Of a stretch of DNA of 64,000 nucleotides, positions 1 through 15,351 are shown one piece after another. The notes beneath the pieces are model-generated. The model was not told where the DNA came from, searched no databases, and saw only the letters and a program-made list of their open reading frames with translations. The DNA comes from Enchytraeus crypticus (taxonomy: Eukaryota > Annelida > Clitellata > Enchytraeida > Enchytraeidae): the NCBI GenBank assembly GCA_905160935.1, contig CAJHZI010000479.1, positions 267,001 through 331,000 on the forward strand, in the 5' to 3' direction. Numbering within the stretch: the stretch's first letter is position 1; each line of letters starts with the position of its first letter. Both the position numbers and the translations under genes were made by a program.

Positions 1-141
1 GCAGGATATACGCAGAAATTCTTCCCCTAGGAGCTCCGTAAATTTCGTAAAGATATTTTGAGTTTTCTTAAAGTTATTGAGATTTCGCTAGGGGATTATT
101 ATTTTTTGCCCCAGTCTGTATATACAGTGTATTATATATAC

Positions 142-217
<76 letters not shown>

Positions 218-222
218 CGCAC

Positions 223-351
223 GTTTTTAGTTCTCATGATGAGATGATAGACGAGCCAGGTAGAGCTGAACCTCGTGTCAGGTGAGTGGTTGACTGACTT
301 GGGATGAATACCCACCTTACGTTCTGTACGTGTGCTCAATCTGTGAGGTCT

Positions 352-405
<54 letters not shown>

Positions 406-452
406 GCCCATCCTACGCTCTGTAGGTGTGCTCAGTCTGTGGGGTCTATCAG

Positions 453-485
<33 letters not shown>

Positions 486-3400
486 TAATCTACAGGCATG
501 AAGAATTTACACGAAAATACTGACTCGAACAAACAATTACAAAATTAACTAATATCTAATCAGACCTAGACAACGGGCGTTGATAAATATCTTAGTGATA
601 AGAGACTGTAAACAAGTGCATATGTCATGTATGAGAGATGAGAGTATAGAGAAGAATGGTAAGAGATAGGAGGGACGTCTAACGCGTGTTTGCTGGGATT
701 TCTCCTTGGCTTGATCTTGGCTACGTTGGGATAGAGTCCTGCACAAACCACAGCCCGCACGAGATCTGTGTTAGCTGCAACATATAACATCACATGAGAA
801 ATTGTACTCAGCGTTAATAGGGTTAAATAACAATACTAAGTCTGCTGTTGCGGCAGTGTAAAACATCATCTGACTAATAGTAAAGACTGTTAAAAGGTTT
901 AACTAATGAAAAGAGATTTGTCATCATGCAGCGTATAGTACTGCATGATGAATAGCAGTGACTGCTAAATGGGTAGCACAACAGAAACAAAACAGTAGTA
1001 ATTACAAATTATAATTATAACACAATTATAATTATACAACAGTACATAACTACAAAGCAGATCTGCTTTAGATGCAATGTATAACACTGGCTGGAGCCAG
1101 TGACGAAGTCGGCAAGATACTCCACCGAGGATCAGTAGGTGCGAGTTCAAATCCTGGGCTCTCCCGTCACTGACATCACTTTCGAGTGAGGAAACTGAGG
1201 TTAACCTTAGCTTTACCAGCTTTTTTTATATCACTGGGTGACAATAATAGTGAGCGATAGGGTGAAATAACACCAATAGATCTGTGTTAGCCGCAATGAA
1301 TAACACTGTGTGAAAAACAACGATAAGTGCTAACAGCTGAAATAAAACTACTATATCTTTGTTAGTTTAAAATTACATCTAGGACATGGGTTAGGGGTAG
1401 GGTTAAGCCTAACCCTAACCCTAACCCTAACCCAAATGAAAGCAGCAGAGAGAGATAAAGAGAAACAGAGAGATAGAGAGAGATATACATACAGGAGTTT
1501 CTATTTGACTGAGGAGACTTTGGGTTGGATGTCTCAATGAACCTCATCTCAAACAACATTGTGGCAAACTGTTGTCTCATAGCTCTCAGCATCTAGACAT
1601 ACAAACACACATAAACACACATATACATCTCATAGCCTTGAGCATTTTGACAAACAAACACACATACACACATATATCTCTTTTGAGAGATTTAAGAGAA
1701 GACAAAGTTAAGAGCAGAGAGATGTAGGAGAAGAGACAATTAAGAGCAGAGAGATGTAAGAGAAGAGAGAGAGATAAGAACAGAGAGATGCAGTAGAAGA
1801 GAGAGCTATAAACCTTAAGAGTTGTTAGAGACAGGAAGTTGTGCTGACAGTATCCAGCCGATTGTTTCTTGTTCCACGCTTCCTCCCAGCCCTACAAACA
1901 CACATACAAATATATATAGCAATACAAGCAAATACATACATAATAATACATCTCTCTTTCTCTTAGTGCACTGCCTACTGGCAGGTCCACGGCATATAAC
2001 GCCTAGACTCTTCTCTGTCTTCCGTTTTCCTCATAAAAATTATTATGTGCATATGAGTGGAGCTTCAAACCATCTAACATTCAGAATACATTAACAAATA
2101 CAATACAGAACAGTACTCTGATATGGGTGGATAATTCAGGCCACCGGCGGTCTAGTCGGTCACACTTACTGTGGCTACAGGCCACAGCTAAGCACTACTG
2201 AATTACTACTGAATAACAAACAACCAAATCATTTCTCAACAGACATGATGACAGAAAATATTCTTAGTTGTTAACCTGATAGGCGTACAGCATTAACAGG
2301 TGATCACTCTTTGTTCCACGAGACAACTGCCTCTTTCTCTCGTTCACTATCTCTTCCTTACCCTACACACACACATTATACATATACATACTTATACACA
2401 TACAAAAAAGCTGGTAAAGCTAAGATTAACGTCAGTTTCCTCACTCGAAAGCAATGTCAGTGACGGGCGAGCCCATACAAATACATACATATATAAATAA
2501 ACACACCTAATATACATGCAAACACATACAAATATACATACACATACATATATCCATAAAAAAGATAATGTTAACGTCAGTTTCCTCACTCGAAAGCGAT
2601 ATCAGTGATGGGTGAGCCCAGAATTTGAATCCCGCACACACTAATCCGCGGTCGAATAACTTACAGACATCGCACTAGCTCCAGCTGGGATTCGAACTCA
2701 TACAAAAACACACATATATACATACACACAATCACACAGTACCACGTAACTGTCACTATCATTCTACACATATACAATAGAATTTGCTCATGAAATCAAT
2801 ATAAACTATGCCACCTGCACTACATCAAACCAATCTAAGTAATAGAGAATAGAGAATAGAGAGCACGCACCAGTGGGGCATAGAAAGCGTCTCTGAAGAT
2901 AATAAACCAATTATAAACCAATCTAAGCGCTGAGAGAGAGCACGCACCAGTGGGGCGTAGAAAGCGTCTCTGAAGGAGAGCGAGGCAGCGATGGTGAGCA
3001 CAGGGTCGAGACATGAGAACAGAGCCGCAAACAGCAGCATCTTGCCTGTCTGAGGGTCCACAGGCATCTTAGCGAGGTGGTACCCAAGTGCTGTCAGGTG
3101 CTCGTTGTGGTCAAGAGCACTCTAGTATCAATCAATCAATCAGTCAATCAATCACAGGCATATTAGCGAGGTGGTACCCCAGGGCTGTGAGGCGCTCATT
3201 GTGGTCTAGAGTACTCTAGCATCAATCAATCAATCAATTAATCATTCAATCAGTCAGTCAGTCATTCAATCAATCATTCAATCAATCACCGGCATCTTAG
3301 CGAGGTGGTACCCCAGCGCTGTGAGGTGCTCATTGTGGTCTAGAGCACTCTAGCATCGATCAGTCAATCAATCAGCCAATCAATCATCAGTCAACAAATC

Positions 3401-4396
3401 AATCAGAAAATCAGTCAATCAATCAATCAAACAGTCAATCTCTCCATTCTACATCACGTTAACCCATTCAACCTTTCATTAAACAAATACTTCGTCAAAC
3501 AGCTCTAAATCGTTCCAGCTATATTTCAATCAACAGAAACATCCATCAATCATTGGACAAATCAATCAATCGATAGATATATCCACAAATCAATAAATCA
3601 ATCAATTGATAAATCAATCAATAAATAGAAATATCCATATGCAATACATCAACCATATGATAAATCCATTAATTAAGGAATCAGTCAAAGAGCACATAGT
3701 ATTTAGAGGCTAGGTGTGTAGAGCTATAAAAGTAAAAAAGTCAACACGTATTATAGTGAAATGATCAACTATGTTGATATCTATTACTTTTAATACCATA
3801 AGTTTAAACCGTTAGACACTTTAGTCCATTTTCCGTATAACCAGTCCAGTGAATGTCCGCGATTTTACTCTCGGATCTGCGCGGCCGGGATCCGAACACA
3901 CAAGGGTTCAATTCACCTCAGGATCTGTCATTTAAAACTTAATGAAGTTACTCCTACACTATTAGGACATTCTAGTATAGAGCTACCAGTGTGTGCAGGT
4001 GATCTATAGCTCAGAGTATATAAAGGCTAGGTGTATAGAGCTACCAGTGTGTGCAGGTGATCTATAGCACAGAGTATTTAGAGGCTAGGTGTATAGAGCT
4101 ACCAGTGTGTGCAGGTGATCTATAGCTCACAGTATTTAGAGGCTAGGTGTATAGAGCTACCAATATGTGCAGGTGATCTATAGCACAGAGTATTTATAGG
4201 CTAGGTGTATAGAGGTACCAGTGTGTGCAGGTGATCTATAGCTCTGCGTAGAGAGGCAGGAGGGGGCGGCTGCAGAGCTTTACTCACAAACTCCTCTATC
4301 CTACCTAGCTTCAACAGCTGAGCAGCAATCAATCAATCAATCTATCTCTCAATCAATCAATCAGTCAATGATTGAACAGTAACTAATATTACAAAA

Positions 4397-4439
<43 letters not shown>

Positions 4440-4685
4440 GTATTTATACATAAAAAAGACAACATGAGTAGAAGTAGATAGATGAAAGGAAGCCCCGGGG
4501 CTTACCTTAATCTGTTTACTAGGCACTAAACAAGAGTAGAGAGATGAGAGGAAGCCCTGGGGCTTACCTTAATCTGCAGACAGAGCTCTTCCAGTCTGGT
4601 ACGTAACATCTCGGGCAGCTGATAGTCAGCCAGCTTAGCCTCGTGGAACGTTGTGTAGAGGTGATAGCACACACCAGCCTGTACT
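223..4685 (-). CDS. DHX36: DHX36 exons 17-24: winged-helix, ratchet and start of OB fold
   Basis: Exon 17 ([30 protein letters not shown]), exon 18 ([19 protein letters not shown]), exon 19 ([15 protein letters not shown]), exon 20 ([21 protein letters not shown]), exon 21 ([15 protein letters not shown]), exon 22 ([26 protein letters not shown]), exon 23 ([17 protein letters not shown]) and exon 24 ([21 protein letters not shown]) follow the C-terminal order of DHX36. Exon 24 ends with donor AAC/GTGCGT at 223. No following exon is visible in the last 220 bases, so about 150 C-terminal residues should lie beyond the window. The exon 23 donor (GAC/GTCC at 677) does not match the phase exon 24 needs, so a microexon or an atypical splice site may be missing. 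Confidence 0.8.
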
Positions 4686-7600
4686 CTACACATACACACA
4701 CACACACATATACACACATATACACACATACATACATACACATATCATCGAGTGCAAAGGTGGTAGCATACACCAGCCTGTACTCTACACACACACACAT
4801 ACATACACACACATACACATACATATCATCCAGTGTAGAGGTGATAGCAAATACCAGCCTGTACTCTACACATACAAACACACATATATACACATCATCT
4901 AGTGTACATGTATAGGTGCAACATACACCATCCTGTATTCTACACATAAATACTTGTCACAATTGACTTTACCTGACAGCTTTCAAAAGAAATTTAAAAT
5001 GTCATCACTAAATTAGATAAATTAGTGTTAGATATATAAGAATGCTTTATAGTTACATACACGAGAGTTTGATTAATAATCAGATAAATTAGAGTTAGAT
5101 ACATTAGAATACTTTATAGTTACATACACGAGAGTTAGATACATAATTACATAGACTAGAGTTAGATATATTGGGCGTAGAGACTGGGCGGAGTTACCTG
5201 CCAGCTCGTCCCGCCCTCTGCTTAGCATTGGCTTTGCTCACCCACTCAGGGTTGAGAGTAGAGAGATTGGAGGCGGGGTCATAAGACTTCATCTTTATCT
5301 TACCCGTGTCAATCACATACACCACGTCATCTATAGTGATGCTACACACACACACACATACATACACATATACACCAAGTCATCTACAGTAATGCTACAC
5401 ACACATACATACATACAAACATATTTACACACACATACATACACACACATACATACACACACATACACCAAGTCATCTATAGTAATGCTACATACACATA
5501 CAATCATACAAACATACATACACACACATACATACACACATACACACCAAATCATCTATAGTAATGTTACACACACATACAGACATACACCAAGTCATCT
5601 ATAGCAATGCTACGCACACGTACATACATACATACAAACATACATACACATACACACACCCATGTCATGTACAATAATTGTACAAACGCACACATACATA
5701 TATAAACAAACATACACACACACCGTGTCATCTACAGCAGTACTACAAACGCACACACCTACATACACAGCAAACCATGCAATAGTGTTCAAGAGTAGTC
5801 ACAAAACTGCATAGTAATTTACAGACTAGAATGAAAACCTGTACAATTAAGAGTACAGTATTGCACTGAATATTTTAAAGCAATACATGTACATGTATAT
5901 ACAATGTTTTATTGTGTTTTATTGAACATTATACTACAATTACTGTATATAATACCTGGTCTCAGCTATGTTTTATTGTATTGGGTATTGCAATGCAATA
6001 CCTGGTCTAAGCTATAAATTGTATTGTATAGAACATTGTGATACAATACCTGGTCTCAGCCATGTTGCATTGTATTGAATTGAACATTGTGATACAATAC
6101 CTGGTCTCGGCTATGTTGGTAGCAACGATGATTTTGCGGAGACCAGCCGGTGGTCTGTCAAATACCTCACGCTGATTAACTGTAGGCATCATAGAGTGCA
6201 GTGGTACCACCATCAACTTCTCTATAGAGACAACAACAACATTCATCATCATCATACAGAGCAGTGGTACCATCATCAACTTCTCTATAGAGACAACAAT
6301 AACATTCATCATGGAGTGCAGTGGTACCACCATCAACTTCTCTATAGAAACAACAACAACAAGAGATACCTATCTCTAGTGTTCTTAAGGGAGATCTACA
6401 TCTTTAATATATTTAATAGAGATACATACCTCTAATGTATTTAATAGAGATACCTATCTTTAATGTAATTAATGGAGATACAAACCTCTAGCATATTTAA
6501 TACGAGCATCAATGCTGTCTATAGTCTTGCGTATCTGTTCCCAACCTGGCACAAATATCAGCACAGCACCATCCTACAGTACAGATCAGTACAATACAGC
6601 ATCATCCTACAGTACAGAGCAGTACAATCCAGCATCATCCTACAGTACAGTGCAGTACAATACAACATCATCCCACAGTACAGTGCAGCAAAATACAGCA
6701 TCGTCCTACAGTACAGTGCAGTACAATACAACATCATCCTACAGTACAGTGCAGTACAATACAACATCATCCTACAGTATAGTGCAGTACAATACAACAT
6801 CATCCCACAGTACAGTGCAGCAAAATACAGCATCATCCTACAGTACAGAGCAGTACAATACAACATCATCCTACAGTACAGAGCAGTACAATACAGCATC
6901 ATCCTACAGTACAGTGCAGTACAATACAGCATCATCCTACAGTACAGTGCAGTACAATACAGCATCATCCTACAGTACAGTGCAGTACAATACAGCATCA
7001 TCCTACAGTACAGAGCAGTACAATACAGCATCATTATACAGTACAGTCACCCAAAGAGCCGATGGAGGAAGCAGCAGAATGGTCTTCCTCAAGGGAGTGT
7101 TTTGGCGCCTATTCTGTTCAACATCTACACGAATGATCAGCCAATTATGCAGAATACCAGAAGTTTCATCTATGCTGATGACAACTGTTCTGCACATCAG
7201 TCTAAGAATTTCAGTGACTTTGAAAAACGACTAAATGAAGTCCTAGAATCACTGTCGGTATATTATGTGGAAAATCACCTAAAATCCAATCCTACAAAAA
7301 CACAAGTGTGCGCCTTTCATTTAAGAAATAAGGATGCTAGTAAGGAGCTTAAAGTTACATGGGAAGGTGTAGAACTACAACACTGTACACACCCAGTATA
7401 CCTTGGTGTAACTTTAGGTAGGACTCTTGAGTTTCAAGCAGCATGTAGGAAAGACGAAGGCAAAAGTCAGTACAAGAAATTCAATATTAGGAAAACTGGC
7501 GAACACTCATTGGGGTGCGAAGGCCAACACAATACGCTCCACAGCATTGGCCCTCTGCTACTCTAGCGCTGAGTATGCCTGCGCTGTTTGGTGTCGCTCC

Positions 7601-10600
7601 ACACATGCTCATAAAATTGACAGAGCTCTTAATGCTGCGTGTCGTCATATAACAGGTGACTGAAACCATCAAGTAAGGACAGTCTGTACTTGCTCTCTGG
7701 CATAGCACCACCAGCTATCAGACGTAATGTCCCTAGCCAAGCTGAAAGAAGTAGACAAGAACAGGATCAACGACATCCATTACATGGTGAAAATCCTAGG
7801 AGATAGCGACTCAAATCAAGGCACAGCTTCTTAAATTCAGCGTCGCCATTATCTCAGTCAGTGGAACAATCTCGTCTCCAGATGTGGAGAGAACATCTCC
7901 AATCAGTTCAAGAGGATAAAATATGTGTAGAAGCGTCAGAAAGTCTTCCGTGTGGGTGCGATGAGGATCGACGAACCTGGTCATGCTTAAATAGATTTAG
8001 GACAGGTGTCGGTCGGACAAAGGTTGCAATGAGCCGATTGGGTTACTATAATGGTTCTACAGTATGTGAATGCGGCCTGGAGGAGGAGGACATTGATCAT
8101 TTGATGAACTGCAACTTGACCGGTGGTGGGGTCACGTGTGAGGATCTCAGAGAGTTTAATGATCGGGCGAGAAATTGTGTCAGACGCTAGATTAATGCTG
8201 TATAAGGACACGATAAGAAGAAGAATACAGTACAGTGTAGTACAATACAACATCATCCTACTGTATACTGCAATACAATACAGCTTGATTCTAAAGATGA
8301 TGCTCCATAGGATGATGCTTTTTCTTATGCAGCACCCACAATCTGGAACTCTTTACCTGCTAATCTTCGCTCTTGTTCTTCTCTTTCAACATTCTCTAGC
8401 AAGCTTAAGACTTACCTTTTCCCACCGTAGACATAATCAATCTACCCTGACCATTTTTGATCACTGGACTGGCTTTCGTTTAGGACCTTACTTCTCCTGA
8501 GCACATTTCTTTTGCGGATTGGTCTGTGTGAATTGATCTATAGTGATGTGTGCTGTTGGCGACTTCTATGACATCATCCCTGGATGAAAAAACGGACGTT
8601 AAACCTTTATTATTATTATTATTATTATTATTGAAGTACAGAGCAGTACATTAGATAGGAGCAGTGAATACCTTAGTGGTAGAGATGATACATAGAGAGA
8701 GATAAGAGCAGTGAATACCTTAGTGGTAGAGATGATACATAGAGAGATAAGAGCAGTGAATACCTTAGTGGTGAAGATGATACATAGTGGAGATAGGAGC
8801 AGTAAATATCTTAGTGGTGGAGATGGTACATAGAGAGAGATAAGAGCAGTGAATACCTTAGTGGTGGAGATGATACATAGTTAGAGATAGGAGCAGTGAA
8901 TACCTTAGTGGTAGAGATGATACATAGAGAGAGATAGGAGCAGTGAATACCTTAGTGGTGGAGATGATGTGCCGCACAAGGTGAGCTATGAGATCATAGT
9001 CTAGATCTGTTGAGTCAAATGGTAAACTTCTTAATACACGTAGCGTCTCCAGTGAACACCTACACATAAATACACATAAATGCACATAAACACACATAGA
9101 GCATGCTTCTTAATACACGTAGCGTCTCCAGTGAACACCTACACATAAATACACATAAACAAGTGTGAACATCTACATGCATACACACACCTATAAGCAC
9201 TATCACATACACATACACAGAAGTAAACAGACACAGATACAAACCATGAGCCAGTGGAGTAGGTCCATTGTTGATACTCACTCTCTTTATCTTCATCCTT
9301 TCTCCTTCCCTGCACCAGCCTTCTCAGAGAACCTGGGTGAGGCACATACCTACACATACACACACAGACATACGCATACACATATACACACACATATACA
9401 CACACAAATAGATTCACATACATATACAATCTTTCTAAGTTAGTCCCAGAATTTGCATTTCACAAGCATCTCAAAGATTTTCAAAATGTACTGCCTGGAA
9501 GTAAGATAGACTAATATTTCAAATGTAAATAAAGGAAGACAACGGAGAACTACCTGAGAGTGCCTATGATCTCCTGCAAGTAGATGTGCTTCACAGGAAA
9601 TGTAAAACCAGGTATGTTCAACATCTGACAGTCATCTGTAACAATACATACAATCAATCAATCAATCAACTAGAGACTACAGTCTCCTAGAGTCTAGTCT
9701 ACTACCGTCTACCAGAAACTACAGTTTATTACTGTCTACCAGAAACTACAGTCTACTACTGTCTACCAGAGACTACAGTCTACTAATGCCTACCAGAATT
9801 TACTGTCTACCAGAAACTATTGCCTACTACTGTCTACCAGAATCTACAGTCTACTACTGTCTATCAGAACCTACAGTCTACTACTGTCTACTAGAAATTA
9901 CAGTCTACTACTCTCTACCAGAAACTACAGTCTACTAATGCCTACCAGAAACTACTGCCTACCAGAAACTACAGTCTACTACTGTCTACCAGAAACTACT
10001 GCCACTGTCTACCAGAAATTACAGTCTACTACTGTCTACCATAAACTACTGCCTACCAGAAACTACAGTCTACTACTGTCTACCAGAAACTACTGTCTAC
10101 CAGAAACTACAGTCTACTACTGTCTACTAGAAACTACTGTCTACCAGAAACTACAGTCTACTACTGTCTACCAGAAACTACTGCCTACCAGAAACTACAG
10201 TCTACTACTGTCTACCAGAAACTACTGCCACTGTCTACCAGAAATTACAGTCTACTACTGTCTACCATAAACTACTGCCTACCAGAAACTACAGTCTACT
10301 ACTGCCTACCAGAAACAACTGTCTATTACTGTCTACCAGACACTACTGTCTACTAGAGACTAGAGTTTAATAGAGACTACAGTCTACTAGATTCAACTTT
10401 AAGTAGCACTGGTAGGAGTCCACATACTGAAGTACTCAGAGAACTGCTGGGCATTGAGTGTGGCGCTCATGAGAATGACCTTGAGGTCACGTCTGACCTT
10501 AGCAAGGTCACGCAGAATTATCATCAGAAAATCTGTCAACGTGTCTCTCTCATGAACCTCATCCAGTATGACATGAGTGGTCGTAGACAGTGACCTACAC

Positions 10601-13600
10601 ATACATACACACATACATCTCATCCAGTATGACATGAGCGGTCGTAGACAGTGATCTACACATACATGCACACATACATCTCATCCAGTACGACATGAGT
10701 GGTCATCGAAAGTGACCCACACATACGTTATCACATACGTTATCACATACATACAGTGATCTACAAATAAATGTAAATATTATAACACTTTGGTGATTTC
10801 CAAGCAGGTAGTCTAGGGGAAAAGCAATGCCTCAAAGGAGAAACCACCTCAGATATTATAGCGGCTCATTAAACCTGTGCTTTTCTGGTATTTTATTCCT
10901 AACTTTGTTTCTATAGAGATACTTCCACACTGTTATTAATAAAGACACAGTTTTAATAATAAGTGTCACACGATATCACCAATTATAATATGTAACCAAT
11001 TATAGTACACGATATCATCGTTATAATATAAAAGTACTCTCTAAACACTTAGGTTAGTATAGTCGAAGAGAAGGGTTGGGCGTCAGAGACCAAACATATC
11101 AAGAACCCGAGAAACACTCCCTCCAACATCCAGACCAGAAGTAAGAAAGATAAATCTAATTCACTTCCCTCGTAAACTAAGTAAGGATAAGGTCGCCGTC
11201 AGTTTGAACTAAACAGCTTTAACAAGACAAGAGTGGATAACTATGTTGCTGTTATCACACTGTTCAATATAAAACAGATGAAAACATTAGTCTATTAGTA
11301 GAATTCATCAGCAACATTTCTGACCTGTTGAGCTGATCATAGTCAAATGTAGCAGCTTCACACCAGTCAATAGCTCACTCTAACACAGTGGCTAAATGTG
11401 TCACTTGCTGACTGACAAATATTTAGCATTTCACTTTAAATAAAGTTTTATTCAGTACGTTATTTATAGAATAACAGATTAATTCTGAATTTAATGGACG
11501 TATTCACTAGCGAGAAGAGCGACGTTTAGACCTCAAGAGTGGTTGAAACTATGGATTCGTAACAATTTAATTTCTGTAAGCTTAAATCGAAGCTTGCAGT
11601 AAGGTACAGTAAACTGCGCCTTTCTTTACGGAGGTTTACATCGCGGATTAGTTAATCCACTGATTAAGAAGTAATATTCTGATTTGTTTATGAAGGAAGC
11701 TGATTAGCCGATCAGCCTGACGGACAGCGCTGCCATTGGCTAAGAGCTCTAATTGTTGGCGGTTGACCGAATAGCCACGATCACCTTGACCTTGTAGCCA
11801 ATAACCACACAACAAAACTAGTGAATATAAAAAATTTTGATTCATGGCTCATCTCTCATCCAAGGTGTAAGTGATCTGCGGTTTAAGGAGAGCTTAATAA
11901 ATATCGGCATAAGTCAACTCTCAATAAAATCTCCTGAATGAACTGATGATAGAAGAGATTTGGCTAATGACAAGCTCTAGATAATGTGATGTATGGCAGG
12001 AATGCGCAGTGTTACGTACACTAGCACAAGTACGTGCCTGCGCTGCCACCTCGTACACAATAAACATCCAGTAGCTACACGACGAGTGAAGACTCAGTGT
12101 ATACGTACGGATCAGAGATGAGACGGCGGAGTAGAATGCCGACAGTGCAGTAGAGAATAGAGCCGTGACATCTCGGCAGTCGACTACACACACAGTACCA
12201 TTGAATAGCTCTAGTGATCTACTTCATGACACGGTACCATTGAGTAGCTCTAGTGATCTACCTCATGACATGCTCAATGTAGAAATTCCTAATTACAGTC
12301 TGCTCTCACAATCAGCAGAGTAGTGTTAACTAATTTTAACAGACACAATTAGTTGCTCATCGTTTAGCAGAGAGTAACACAAATGATGCACAGATTCGAT
12401 GGGCTGAGTCGGTGGCTTGTTGTACAGTTGTTCGACAGCGGATTAGTAGGATCAGGGCTATGAGCTATGTGGTTCAAATCCTGGGCTCAGCCGTCACTGA
12501 CATCGCTTTCGAGTGAGGAAACTGAATTTAACAGTAGCTTTACTAGCCCTTTTAACCCAGCGCTCTTCCCATCACCCACATGCAATAGGACAGAAAACTG
12601 ACGTTAAACTTGGCTTTAGTTTTTTAGTACACAAAGGCAATGATTGATTGCCTAGTTTAGAGACAGTCCATAAAACCAAAGACTGATTGATTGATACTTA
12701 GATGCTACTAACTCTTCGAGACGTATCTGATAGCCAACACTCTTGCCTAGCGACTCACATCTCTCGTCTGCTACCCTCTCTGCAACCTACTCAATCAATC
12801 AATCAATCAATTCATCTGATATTCACTGTTAGAACAAATAAGACAAAAGCTCACAGATCAGATCCGCTAATCAGTCCAAGTCAGCCAATACATCCAATCC
12901 TTTAAATGTTAGAATTAATATTATCATTATTATTATTACACCACTGTTGTGATATTATTAATATTTTCATTCTTATTATTGCACTACAGTCATGATATTA
13001 TTAATATTATCATTACTATGATTACACTACAGTCATGATATTATTAATATTATCATTATTATGATTACACTACAGTCATGATATTATTAATATTATCATT
13101 ATTATGATTACACTACAGTCATGATATTATTAATATTATCATTATTATGATTACACTACAGTCATGATATTATTAATATTATCATTACTATGATTACACT
13201 ACAGTCATGATATTATTAATATTATCATTATTATGATTACACTACAGTCATGATATTATTAATATTATCATTATTATGATTACACTACAGTCATGATATT
13301 ATTAATATTATCATTATTATGATTACACTACAGTCATGATATTATTAATATTATCATTATTATGATTACACTACAGTCATGATATTATTAATATTATCAT
13401 TACTATGATTACACTACAGTCATGATATTATTAATATTATTATTACTATGATTACACTACAGTCATGATATTATTAATATTATTATTACATGATTACACT
13501 ACAGTCATGATATTATTAATATTATCATTACTATGATTACACTACAGTCATGATATTATTAATATTATCATTACTATGATTACACTACTATTATGATCTT

Positions 13601-15307
13601 ATTAAAATTATTATCATTATTATTATTATTAAGCCACTGTTAGGTTTGGTTTAGTACTTACAGACACGGCAGAGATTCTACGAGGCTGAGTGCAGACAAT
13701 CCTACACAGCGACCCGTCACCTCTCTCTATGTAGTCGTCTAGTATAAACTGAGTCACCTACCAATCAATCAGTCAATCAATCAATCTGAACATGTTCTAA
13801 GGCTAAACAAGTCAATAGAACAAAAAGCTAAAATGATTTGATGATGGTTCAGGACTCTTTAGTAAAATGAGTCACACAGCCACACAAGTAGAGATATATA
13901 GATGTACAGATAGCCATACAGGTAGAGATAGATAGACATACAAGTAGAGATAGATAAACTCACCTGAGTTGTCTTGCCACAGCCTGTCTCACCACTAATC
14001 ACAAGTATCTGATTGTTTGATATAGCATCCACTATCTCCTACACATACATACACACATACATACACACATACACTCATACATACACACATACATAAACAC
14101 ATAACATTGTATACAAACCACACGAGCCACTATATCCCCACACGAGCCACCATATCACCACACGAGCCACCATATCCCCACACGAGCCACCATATCCCCA
14201 CAGGAGCCACCATATCCCCACACGAGCCACCATATCCCCATACAAGCCACCATAGCCACCATAGCCACCATATCCCCATACGAGCCACCATAGCCACCAT
14301 ATCCCCATACGAGCCACCATAGCCACCATATCCCCATATGAGCCACCAAGTTCCGTACTGGTAGAAAGAGATGTGCAATTCTTTACGGTCGATATATTAT
14401 TTTTAATGACTTGCGAAGGCTTCTGATGACCGGACATAGAGTTCGAACCCTGGCTGAGACAGTGAGTATTGCTGAGTGCCATTCTAGAATTTACTTCTAC
14501 GCTACAGTAATAGATGAGTCCTTACTTAACAACAATTTAATCAAACATATTCTTATCACAGTTACGCCGTTAAAACAAATAATAAATAAACGTTACAGTT
14601 CTTAAATGCATACTAGATAGTTCGGCTTGTTCCAAGTTACCTGCATAACTTACATTAAAACAGTCATAGTCGTTACCACATAATATCTAAATGCAACGAG
14701 AAGAAGGTTCGTCCAAGACAACACTCTCCCATCGACTCTCACCTAGCTTCGACTGTCACCTACGAAGCTCTCGCACCGAGTCTCCCACCCGAATGTCATC
14801 AACAACTATCTCAACGACTCCACATCGACTGTCAAATCACTCTGTCAGCCGAATGATCCCATCGACTACTCTCTCAACCCAATGACATCAACAAATCGCA
14901 ATCACTTAAGCATCAGGTTCAACCCTGAGAGAGAGAGAGAGAGAGAGATATCTTAAATAGACAAGACTTAAGCACCTACAAGGTGCTTAACAAGCACACA
15001 CGCAAACAACTAGAAAAACTGACTGATATTTAATATTTAAAGGACGCAATGAGACATAGGTTGCATGAGAACATTGCAATCTACTACAAGAATGCTATTA
15101 ATAGACCCTAAAGGAATAATACAGGAAAAGTAGGAGAATAGCATCCTAATTAAGGAGTAAAGGGTAAGGTAACAGATAGGAACAGATATAGAGGTCACTA
15201 CACAATAGCATAAGAAAGGGGCATTAAAGACCCGATTATGCTATAATAGCATCCACTATCTCTTACACACATGTACACAAATAACTTAGCATCCACAATT
15301 TCCTACA

Positions 15308-15351
<44 letters not shown>

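Noticed and set aside
6472..7566. 364-codon plus-strand open frame with Tyr/Ser/Gln repeats leading into RT
   Set aside because: The first part is the 24-36-bp minisatellite derived from DHX36 exon 14; only the RT part is meaningful, and it is a LINE fragment that joined the repeat by insertion.
12010..12060. [10 protein letters not shown] on the minus strand, resembling the DHX36 segment VAERVAAERA
   Set aside because: It is out of order, downstream of exon 9; the true counterpart ([11 protein letters not shown]) is exon 8 at 12786-12713.
12930..13605. Regularly spaced 43-bp repeats considered as a CRISPR-like array
   Set aside because: Units are contiguous with no unique spacers, and the window is eukaryotic; it is an ordinary minisatellite.
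14075..14482. Gly/Trp/Met-rich frames (GDMVA repeats)
   Set aside because: Periodic readings of the CACGAGCCACCATATCCCCA minisatellite inside an intron.
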